A stretch of DNA of 32,051 bases from Prolixibacteraceae bacterium (GTDB lineage: Bacteria; Bacteroidota; Bacteroidia; Bacteroidales; Prolixibacteraceae). Location: NCBI GenBank assembly GCA_028282705.1, contig JANQHI010000021.1, positions 1-32,051 of the forward strand. The letters are read 5' to 3'. A model generated the notes under the pieces. It did no database searches. It was not told where the DNA came from and saw only the letters and a list, made by a program, of their open reading frames with translations. The translations under genes and the position numbers were made by a program. Positions 24,068 to 31,533 of the stretch are shown here, in pieces; position 1 is the stretch's first letter, and each line of letters begins with the position of its first letter.

Positions 24068-25558
24068 TTAATATCCAGGATTTTGCTCAAGGTTTGGGTT
24101 TGCATCAATTTGGTTTTGCGGAATGGGGAATAAAACCTGGTAATCCTGCGCGTTATACCCACGGGATTGCCCTCCCGAAATGTATTTGTTGTGCCTGATC
24201 AAATCTTCCCTTCTTAACCCTTCTGAATAAAATTCCCGAGCTCTGTCGGCAAGTATGTAATCTCTAAGCAATCCTTTAGTACTATAATCATTTGATGAAA
24301 TATTGCCAAGTCCGGCCCTGCTTCTGACCTGGTTCAGCAACGCAAAACATTCATTGCTTGGCCCATTTAATTCATTTAAAGCTTCAGCTTTGCACATCAG
24401 AATATCAGCATATCGGACATATACAATGTCGTTCCCATTAAATCGCCCCAGGGCTTCCGGGTCTGGCAAGTATTTTAAACTTCGGGCATTGTCTAGCGGT
24501 TCACCACTTGCATCCTCAACCAGTTCCACTGGAACTCCATTGACATTGACATAATTGGTAAGAATTAAATCCCGGCGAATGTCATTCTCTTCAAAAGTTT
24601 TATAAAATGATGTGTATGTCCTGAATTGAGCACCAAAATTCTCCCAGTTACTTTGAATAGGATAGCCAGGAGGAAATGCATGAGGTATATAAACATTTGA
24701 AAAACCAGCTTGAGGGATACAAGGTACTCTGTATATAAACTCCTTGTTACTTTCTCCTTCTACAGAAAAAAGTTTGGTGTAATCATTATATAGCTCATAA
24801 TACCCCAGGTTGATAATCCTATCTGAAGTTTCTACAACTTTTGACCAGTTTTTCTCCATAAGGTAGAGTTTTGTTAAAACGGCCAATGCAGCCCCCTTCG
24901 TTGCCCTTCCTAAAGGATTCTCTTCCACTGGCAAATAATCGGCAGCAAAAGTTAAATCTGCAACCAGGTAGTTTACAAAACCTTCTTTTGATGACCTTGG
25001 AGTTGATTTACCTATTTCCTCGATTTCCTCAACAGTTGCATCTGCAGGAATTTCAACAATAGGTGTTGGACCAAACAGGTTATAAAGAAAATAATATGAA
25101 GAAGCTCGGATAAAACGGCCTTCTGCCTCAATTTTCTTTAGAAGCTCGTCACTAACTCCATCTAAACCATTAAGAACAGAAATTACAGTATTTGCACTTG
25201 TAATTGCCCTGTACATTGCATTCCATGAGCCATTTAACATACCAGTATTTACTGCCCAATTGAATTGGATAAAAGGTGCAGCTGCCCGTTCTAAACCACC
25301 ACCAGTCTCAAAAGCAATATCTGTCGTAAATTCATTCATTATATAAGTATAATTCCGGTGGTTCCATTCAATTATTCGCGACCGGCTATATGCCCCAGTC
25401 AATAATGCATCTACTCCTGATTGGTCTTGCAAAAAGGTTTTCGGGTCATATTGGGTATAAACTTCCTCTTTTAAAAAATCATTACAACCAGAGAAAACAA
25501 GTATGATCAGAACTAAACTTTTTTTCAAAATCGAAATTAGTATTTTATGTGTATTCAT
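24068..25558 (-). CDS. SusD/RagB-family surface glycan-binding lipoprotein (locus C)
   Basis: A 496-residue surface lipoprotein, the lid of the SusC encoded 12 nt upstream. The lipoprotein signal covers residues 1-25 (LVLIILVFSGC, Cys25), followed by the mature start NDFLKEEVYTQYDPKTFLQD. The N-terminal helical half contains AEGRFIRASSYYFLYNLFGPTPIV. The C-terminal RagB/SusD signature is present: DIVYVRYADILMCKAEALNE, LLNQVRSRAGL, DRAREFYSEGLRREDLIRHN, ending FPIPQNQIDANPNLEQNPGY. It is about 75 residues shorter than the locus B SusD and clearly different in sequence, so the two systems probably bind different glycans. A strong hairpin follows the stop, so GH31 downstream is not simply co-transcribed. 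Confidence 0.95.
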   Translation of the reverse strand: MNTHKILISILKKSLVLIILVFSGCNDFLKEEVYTQYDPKTFLQDQSGVDALLTGAYSRSRIIEWNHRNYTYIMNEFTTDIAFETGGGLERAAAPFIQFNWAVNTGMLNGSWNAMYRAITSANTVISVLNGLDGVSDELLKKIEAEGRFIRASSYYFLYNLFGPTPIVEIPADATVEEIEEIGKSTPRSSKEGFVNYLVADLTFAADYLPVEENPLGRATKGAALAVLTKLYLMEKNWSKVVETSDRIINLGYYELYNDYTKLFSVEGESNKEFIYRVPCIPQAGFSNVYIPHAFPPGYPIQSNWENFGAQFRTYTSFYKTFEENDIRRDLILTNYVNVNGVPVELVEDASGEPLDNARSLKYLPDPEALGRFNGNDIVYVRYADILMCKAEALNELNGPSNECFALLNQVRSRAGLGNISSNDYSTKGLLRDYILADRAREFYSEGLRREDLIRHNKYISGGQSRGYNAQDYQVLFPIPQNQIDANPNLEQNPGY

Positions 25559-25570
25559 AACCTAATTATA

Positions 25571-28500
25571 TTAAAATGTAATATTTAAACCAAAACGAAT
25601 CGTCCTGTTCAATGGATAGCTACTGTATATGACTTTAGCAGTACTGCTTGAACCAAATGCACTTGCATCAGGGTCAAACCCATCGAATTCAGTAAAGGTA
25701 AGAACGTTATCAGCAGCCAAATAAAGGCTTAATTCCGAAACATTACTGCTCCTAATAGGCACATCATAACCAACCTTCAAGGTTTTTAGCCTGATAAAAG
25801 ATGCATCTGATACTGTCATTGAATTGATTGTTTGCGCGCCTCCATATGCTGTTGGATTAACACCAGAGGGATATTTGTTTGTTGGATTATCAGGGGTCCA
25901 CCTGTTTAAATAATATTTAGAAATCCTGTTCCGATGTTCGTTTGTTGGATAAAATGTTTCGGTAACATTGGCATCCAGTGCACTAATGCCTTCCACCCAT
26001 TGCCAGAACATGTCAAATGAAAAGTTTTTATATTTAATACTGTTGCTTATCCCAAGCGTAAAATCTGGGAAAGGTTTTCCTAGGATTACCCTGTCTTCTG
26101 AGTCTATTTTATCGTCTAAGTTCTGGTCTTTAAAACGAATGTGCCCTGGCAATGCATTGGGTTGTGCAGAGTTGGCAATATCATCGTTTAGCTGGAATAT
26201 GCCTTCTGTTTCATAACCATAGAAAGAGTTTAAGGCACTACCTACCTGGACTATTTGGAAATTACTTATAAAACCTATGTTCCCTGTTATAACCTGTGGA
26301 ATAAAATCAGGTAGTTCTTTAACTTCGTTCGTAAGTGTTGAAAGGTTCAATGAAGTGGTCCATTCGAAATCATTCTTGGTAATATTCACTGAATTTAATT
26401 GTAAGTCAATTCCCCGGTTCTGCACTTCACCAAAGTTTACCCTTACATTGGTGAACCCTACTACAGAAGGTAATGGTTTTGAAAATAGCTGGTCTTTAGT
26501 ATTCCTTACATAGTATTCAACCGAACCATTCAGCCTATTGTTAAATAAGCCAAAGTCTAAACCAACATTGATTTCTTCAGTGGTTTCCCACTTTAATTGG
26601 CTATTGGGCAAACGGGCTGGGACAACCCCTTGTTGGATAGCACTTCCAAACACAGCAGAGCCTCCTGCAACAAGTGTTTGGATGGTTTCGAAATTATTGA
26701 TCCCCTGGTTCCCCAGTTGGCCATAGCCCGTACGGAATTTCAAATTAGAGATTTTATCTGAAAGGCCTGAAAAGAAAGGTTCCTCTGATATCCTCCATGC
26801 CAATGCTGCAGAAGGGAAAAAGGCATATTTATTATCATCTGCAAATCGTGATGTCCCGTCAACACGAATTGAAGCCGTTAGCATGTATCGATCTTTAAAA
26901 CCATAGTTGGCCCTTCCAAGGTAACTATTTAAACGGTTCCTCGATTTTGAAGAACGTACGTCATCACCTGAATCTCCATCCCCACTTTGTAAAAGGTTTG
27001 CCAATGTAACATCTGAGAGGAAATTTCTTGAGCCAGCAAATACGTAGATACTTTGCGTTTGCTCAAAAGTTGACCCTGCCATTAGGTTAATTTTATGAGA
27101 AGTACCAAATTCCTTGTTATAGGTTAATAAAAATTCAGCCAACCAATTTGAATAGTCAGTACTATTGCGTGAGCCAATCCCACCATTTGAAAGCCCATTA
27201 ATTGTTGAACGGTCCCTATAGTAGGAATTCATAATACCTGATAAAGTTCCTCCTACCCTTATTGTTGCAACCAGGTCTTTTACTGGTTCAATTTCAGTAA
27301 CTAAAGTTCCATAAAAAACATTTCTTAATTCTTCATCTGTGATTCCATTAATTAGTGCCTGAGGATTATCTAAGGCAATGAAATCATTTAAATAATATTT
27401 CCCGTTTTCATTAAGACCTGCTGGCAGTGTCGGGTCAAACATAATTGCAGCACTAATGGCTCCTGCATTCTCATTGGCTGCATTAGACATGTTAATGGAG
27501 TTTTTAATGCTCCTGGTAAAATTCATACTGAATTTAAACCTCAAAAAGTCTTTTGGGCTAAAATCGATATTTGACCTTACATTAAATTTTTGAAAATTAG
27601 ATTTCTCAACCAAACCTTGTTGGTCAAAGAAGTTTATCCCCGCGTAATAGCTACTTCTCTCGGATCCGCCCCTAACCGATAGTTGGTGGTTTTGCACAGG
27701 AGCATTATCCCTAAAAACTTCATCTTGCCAATTGGTACCTTCTCCTATTGCAGATACTTGTTCCGGAGTAAAAATGGGGTCTTTACCCCCATCTTCCCGT
27801 ATAGCATTTAAAACTTCCATGTATTGGCGCCCGTTTAAAACATCTATTTGTTTTACAACTGACTGAACCCCTGCATAAGCATTGTATGTAACCATTGGTG
27901 CTCCAAGCTTTCCTCTCTTAGTGGTTATCAATACCACGCCATTTGCTGCCCTACTACCATAAATTGCAGAAGCAGAAGCATCTTTCAATATTTCGACTGA
28001 TGCAATATCATCAGGGCTTATATTATTCGGATTGACGCCCGGCAGGCCATCCACCACAACAAGCACATCATTTGAACTATTAATTGAACCTGCTCCACGA
28101 ATTTGAATTTTCAAGCTTGAACCAGGTGCAGAATTATTCTGGCTAACATTTACCCCAGAAGCTCTTCCGCTCAACAACTGAATTGCGTTTGAATTAGGCC
28201 CTTCTGTAAAATTCCCTTCATTTAGAGAAACAACAGATCCGGTTAGGTCACTCTTTTTCATGGTTCCATACCCAACAGCCACTACTTCTTCAATGCCAAT
28301 TGCATCTTCAACCATTGTTACATTGATGGACAAGTTATCACCTACAACAAACTCTTGGGTAACCATCCCTATGAATGAGAAAATAATGGTACTTTCAGCA
28401 GTTACATTAGATAAATTATAGTTCCCATCAGAATTAGTAACTGTACCATTAGTTGTACCCTTTACCAAAACGGTCACCCCAACAATTGGCAATCCGGTAT

Positions 28501-28933
28501 CATCAGTAACTCTACCAGAAATGTTTTTTTGCTGTTGTCCAACACTGTTTTTTGAATGCTCACTGCCTCCAGCCCTATTTATTACAATATGCCTGCCTAT
28601 AAGTTCGTAAACTAAACCTGTTCCATACAAAGCTGAATTCAGGATTTGCTCAATATTTGATTTTTCAACATCAATCGTTACCTTCTTTGAAAGGTCAATA
28701 CTTCCACTGTCATAGAAAAACCTGAATTCAGTTTGGTTTTCAATCTTGTTAAACAGCTCTGATATTTCCGCATTCTTCAAGTTAAGGGTAATCTTGGTAT
28801 TCTGTGCATATGTTGATGCTGACACGTGAACCAATCCAAGCAACAGAAGAATAAATGTAATCTTCATAGTTAATAATAATTTACGTACAGGAGTCATTTG
28901 TAATACCCCATTGTACTTGATTGTTTTTTTCAT
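25571..28933 (-). CDS. SusC/RagA-family TonB-dependent outer-membrane transporter with STN domain (locus C)
   Basis: A 1120-residue outer-membrane transporter. The long leader plus signal peptide is residues 1-44 (second Met at 23, MKITFILLLLGLVHVSASTYAQ). STN is about 50-119 (KNAEISELFNKIENQTEFRF); the carboxypeptidase-regulatory-like domain is about 137-208 (TGLPIVGVTVLVKGTTNG, NSDGNYNL); the TonB-box-like segment is EEVVAVGYG at 215-223. The plug, about 226-335, carries SVEILKDASASAIYGSRAAN and VVLITTKRG. The beta-barrel extends to the end (NRTIRFGLNITF). The STN domain and the upstream fecR/ECF sigma pair mark it as a signalling transporter: binding of its glycan should relieve FecR inhibition. 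It is followed 12 nt later by susD. Complete, with no sign of disruption. Confidence 0.96.
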   Translation of the reverse strand: MKKTIKYNGVLQMTPVRKLLLTMKITFILLLLGLVHVSASTYAQNTKITLNLKNAEISELFNKIENQTEFRFFYDSGSIDLSKKVTIDVEKSNIEQILNSALYGTGLVYELIGRHIVINRAGGSEHSKNSVGQQQKNISGRVTDDTGLPIVGVTVLVKGTTNGTVTNSDGNYNLSNVTAESTIIFSFIGMVTQEFVVGDNLSINVTMVEDAIGIEEVVAVGYGTMKKSDLTGSVVSLNEGNFTEGPNSNAIQLLSGRASGVNVSQNNSAPGSSLKIQIRGAGSINSSNDVLVVVDGLPGVNPNNISPDDIASVEILKDASASAIYGSRAANGVVLITTKRGKLGAPMVTYNAYAGVQSVVKQIDVLNGRQYMEVLNAIREDGGKDPIFTPEQVSAIGEGTNWQDEVFRDNAPVQNHQLSVRGGSERSSYYAGINFFDQQGLVEKSNFQKFNVRSNIDFSPKDFLRFKFSMNFTRSIKNSINMSNAANENAGAISAAIMFDPTLPAGLNENGKYYLNDFIALDNPQALINGITDEELRNVFYGTLVTEIEPVKDLVATIRVGGTLSGIMNSYYRDRSTINGLSNGGIGSRNSTDYSNWLAEFLLTYNKEFGTSHKINLMAGSTFEQTQSIYVFAGSRNFLSDVTLANLLQSGDGDSGDDVRSSKSRNRLNSYLGRANYGFKDRYMLTASIRVDGTSRFADDNKYAFFPSAALAWRISEEPFFSGLSDKISNLKFRTGYGQLGNQGINNFETIQTLVAGGSAVFGSAIQQGVVPARLPNSQLKWETTEEINVGLDFGLFNNRLNGSVEYYVRNTKDQLFSKPLPSVVGFTNVRVNFGEVQNRGIDLQLNSVNITKNDFEWTTSLNLSTLTNEVKELPDFIPQVITGNIGFISNFQIVQVGSALNSFYGYETEGIFQLNDDIANSAQPNALPGHIRFKDQNLDDKIDSEDRVILGKPFPDFTLGISNSIKYKNFSFDMFWQWVEGISALDANVTETFYPTNEHRNRISKYYLNRWTPDNPTNKYPSGVNPTAYGGAQTINSMTVSDASFIRLKTLKVGYDVPIRSSNVSELSLYLAADNVLTFTEFDGFDPDASAFGSSSTAKVIYSSYPLNRTIRFGLNITF

Positions 28934-28997
28934 AAATTTAACGTGTTAAAGTTTCATAAATTAAAGCTTTTGGGCTTTTGTTTATTGATCACAATTT

Positions 28998-29051
28998 GGA
29001 AACATTGCAGTGTTTCCTTCATTAGCGGGGAGTGTTTGCAGACATTTCCCG
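28998..29051 (-). promoter_or_regulatory. Two-hairpin leader between fecR and susC (locus C)
   Basis: On the minus strand the first hairpin spans 29051-29026: CGGGAAATGT, loop CTGCAA, ACACTCCCCG (8 of 10 positions pair). The second spans 29017-28998: GGAAACA, loop CTGCAA, TGTTTCC (7 perfect pairs). Both loops are the same six bases. The first stem carries GGGAAATGTCT and then CCCCGC, as at locus A. No T-run follows either stem, so simple termination is unlikely. The second hairpin ends 64 nt before the susC ATG. Confidence 0.6.
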
Positions 29052-29093
29052 TTTTTGTTCAACCAATTTAAATTTTTGCTTTTTTTACATAGG

Positions 29094-30083
29094 CTACTTT
29101 TTTAATTTAATGTAAATATTATCCCTTTCCTTGTGGTAAACAATGGGCCTTCCTGATGCACGTATAAATACTTCCATCATGGTATAGATATTGTCGTCAA
29201 TTTTTAATGTTCCGGTAAATTTCCGTTCCTTAACCTGTTCATCTTCAAACATAACCTTGACATTATAAATTCGTTCAATTTTTTTAGCCAGGTATTCAAA
29301 TTTCTCGTCTTTAAATTCATAAATCCCATTTTGCCAATAATTATAAAAACCATCTGAGATTTTTGACTCAAAAATTTCTCCGGATAATTTATTATAGACC
29401 AGGCTATATGAAGGTTTAACCACAAAAGATTTATAATTGCGCGAGCCCTTGCCCATATTAACATCCAGTTGTATTTTGCCTTTTATTAAATCTGTCTGTA
29501 TGGTTTCGTCTTCCGGGTAAGCCGTTACCGAAAATTCAGTCCCTAAAACTTTTATCCTGCCTCCGCCAAGATTGACCAAAAATGGTTTTTTTTCGCTATG
29601 AATTACGTTAAAAAATGCTTCACCCTCTAATTTAACATCCCTTGTTTTTCCATGAAATTTCTCGGGATACACAAGTTTTGAATCATTGCTTAACCAGACC
29701 TTAGTACCATCAGGCAATACAACACATGAACGGTTACCTTTTGGCACAACAATCTCATTCATTGAGGTTTTTGATTCAAAGTTCCTGGTGTTCACAAAAA
29801 ATCCAGCTGCAATTGCCACAATAATAATTGCAGCATATTTTAGAATCTCCTTAAATAAACGTCGTTTAATCGGCTCATTGATCTTGGATTTAACCCCCTT
29901 AAAGCCTTCCTCAATTTGTCCTTGGTTCATTTCATCACCCGTTTGCAACAATGCCCACAGGTTTTTATATTGAATATAGTCCTTCTTATTATCTTCTGTT
30001 TGGCCAACCCAGTTTAAAAGGTCTTTTGAATCTGCTAAAGCCCCTCCCCTCAATATTTTAGCTATTAATTCTTCCTCGTTCAT
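29094..30083 (-). CDS. FecR-family anti-sigma factor (locus C)
   Basis: A 329-residue inner-membrane anti-sigma regulator of the short class. Residues 1-78 are cytoplasmic; about 81-98 are the membrane span (LKYAAIIIVAIAAGFFVN). About 110-205 are the FecR domain (VVPKGNRSCVVLPDGTKVWL, VKLEGEAFFNV, VLGTEFSVTAY). About 250-328 are the C-terminal DUF4974-type region (FEYLAKKIERIYNVKVMFED). Short spacing between span and FecR domain groups it with locus A, not B. It lies between the ECF sigma (305-nt gap) and susC (160-nt gap), the usual place for the regulator that inhibits the sigma and listens to the SusC STN domain. The family is firm; the specific partners are inferred from position. Confidence 0.93.
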   Translation of the reverse strand: MNEEELIAKILRGGALADSKDLLNWVGQTEDNKKDYIQYKNLWALLQTGDEMNQGQIEEGFKGVKSKINEPIKRRLFKEILKYAAIIIVAIAAGFFVNTRNFESKTSMNEIVVPKGNRSCVVLPDGTKVWLSNDSKLVYPEKFHGKTRDVKLEGEAFFNVIHSEKKPFLVNLGGGRIKVLGTEFSVTAYPEDETIQTDLIKGKIQLDVNMGKGSRNYKSFVVKPSYSLVYNKLSGEIFESKISDGFYNYWQNGIYEFKDEKFEYLAKKIERIYNVKVMFEDEQVKERKFTGTLKIDDNIYTMMEVFIRASGRPIVYHKERDNIYIKLKK

Positions 30084-30388
30084 TTTTAATTATATTTAAT
30101 ATATAATGTTTGAGATTTGATTTACCCTATGTTGAATTTCTATTTTTTATAGAATTTGTCAAAAGTTAATAAAAAAGATATTTTATAATCTACCAAAAAT
30201 AAGCCTATTATATTTCTGATTGATATTTTGCAAAGTTTTCGCAATTTTTCAAAAGACCTGACCTACCCTGCCTAATGGGCAAGCAAGAGAGGGAGAGTCA
30301 AATTAATAATTAGGTAAAACCTCTGACCACGTTCTCTGAACGTGGGTTTTTATGTTGAACTAAAAAACTGTATAAAACGTATTTCCAA
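30084..30388. other. Sigma-fecR gap (locus C) with perfect hairpin and a degenerate repeat trace
   Basis: A 305-nt gap without a gene. A perfect 8-bp stem CCACGTTC (30327-30334), loop TCT, GAACGTGG (30338-30345) lies 44 nt past the sigma stop. On the + strand it is followed by a T-run; on the minus strand it is a weaker terminator for the sigma gene. At 30286-30299, AGAGAGGGAGAGTC matches, with one base missing, the reverse complement of the left edge of dispersed repeat copy 1, next to a GCC/GGC hairpin; this may be a decayed, inverted third copy of its first hairpin. Confidence 0.5.
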
Positions 30389-30973
30389 TTATTTGATTAA
30401 AAGGTAGGCTACTAAAGGAAGAAAATCTTTAAGGGCTGCCCTAAAAACCTTAAGTGCTTTGGTTATTTGGGCTTCAACCGATTTTACTGAAATATTAAGG
30501 GTTGTGGCTACCTCTTCATTTTTTTTCCCTTCCATACGGCTTAGGGTAAAAACTTCACGGCAGCGTGGCGGTAAGCCTGATAACGTTTTTTCAATAATTG
30601 TTGTAATCTCCTGAAAGGTTATTTCTGATGTATCAATCTGACCCAAAGCAGTTGTATAAACCTGGTTTTGTTTTTTTACAGCAAAATTATCTGCAAAATT
30701 CTTTTTTACTTTTTCATGCCTTAGAAACATAAGACAGTTGTTTTTAACATTTGTATATAAGTAACTTTGAATTTGAGCTTCGTTCTGGAACTCAGGTTTT
30801 TTATCCCATAATACTGCAAACGCGTCCTGAACTAAGTTTTTGGCATCATCAAAAGAAACATATTCTTTGGCAAAATAAATAAGCCTTGGATAATATATAT
30901 TAAATATGACCTCAAAAGCCGCTTTATTGCTTTTGTTAAGTTGTTTTAATAACTCCTGAGAATACAAATCCAT
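30389..30973 (-). CDS. ECF (FecI/RpoE-like) RNA polymerase sigma factor (locus C)
   Basis: A 194-residue ECF sigma factor at the head of locus C. About residues 17-87 are region 2 (FEVIFNIYYPRLIYFAKEYV, AKNLVQDAFAVLWDKKP, YLYTNVKNNCLMFLRHEKVK). About 124-178 are region 4 (IEKTLSGLPPRCREVFTLSR; helix-turn-helix NEEVATTLNISVKSVEAQI). The C-terminus (FLPLVAYLLIK) is hydrophobic. Sequence identity with the A and B sigmas looks limited outside the family motifs, consistent with separate regulons. It is followed leftward by fecR, susC and susD. The start MDLYSQELLKQLNKSNKAAF is the usual beginning for the family. Confidence 0.94.
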   Translation of the reverse strand: MDLYSQELLKQLNKSNKAAFEVIFNIYYPRLIYFAKEYVSFDDAKNLVQDAFAVLWDKKPEFQNEAQIQSYLYTNVKNNCLMFLRHEKVKKNFADNFAVKKQNQVYTTALGQIDTSEITFQEITTIIEKTLSGLPPRCREVFTLSRMEGKKNEEVATTLNISVKSVEAQITKALKVFRAALKDFLPLVAYLLIK

Positions 30974-31377
30974 ACACTCAAAAAATTTATTCAGTCAATA
31001 ATTAAAATAGTTCAAACAATACTACTCTGAAACATTTAATAGATGCCTAAACATAACAATATTTTTTGAAAATATTTTTTATACCAGGTGTTTAATTAAG
31101 TAACAGGTTATTCATTTGCCTTTCATGTTCTATAAAACAGTTTATCTTAATAATGAAGTTGTTAAAAGTTAAATTGAAAACCTGCAAGTAACATCTTGAC
31201 TCCATTGGACTTCAGCTAATTTTCCTTCCATAGCTATGGTTTTGCAAGAAAAATGGAGCTTCCTTGATGGATATCTAACTGACAGTCAATATGTAACTTT
31301 CTAAATTCCCCTTCAGCTTTAGACAACTTCATTAAACGTATGTGTTAAATTCTTATCATGGCCGTTTCATTTTTCTA
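30974..31377. other. Intergenic region upstream of locus C
   Basis: About 400 A+T-rich nt between the sigma start and a coding scar. It should contain the promoter for the sigma gene. The only structure seen is a perfect 12-nt palindrome CCATAGCTATGG (31228-31239), flanked by loosely complementary sequence (TTTTCCTT and AAGAAAAA, AGCT on both outer sides), so a longer imperfect hairpin from about 31214 to 31260 is possible. No gene is evident. Confidence 0.4.
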
Positions 31378-31533
31378 TTATTTCATTGGAATTAGCTTTA
31401 CTCTTTCAGGTTCATAAGTACTCCTTACTTCTTTGTATTTAACAGCTATCTGATGTTTCCCTTTGGTTGTTGTACTTTCAGCACCTAAATTAATTCCCTG
31501 CTTTGTTAGCCTTCTTGAAGTCAAATTAATCAA
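31378..31533 (-). pseudogene. Unidentified C-terminal coding scar behind the fucosidase
   Basis: A 51-codon open frame between an in-frame TAG (31536-31534) and TAA (31380-31378), with no Met until its next-to-last codon. The product, including KQGINLGAESTTTKGKHQIA and VKYKEVRSTYEPERVKLIPM, reads like the C-terminal end of a secreted beta-rich protein, but I do not recognise the family. It overlaps the fucosidase stop by 8 nt in another frame. Either it is the remnant of a lost gene joined here by deletion, or a chance open frame; the composition favours a remnant. Confidence 0.35.
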
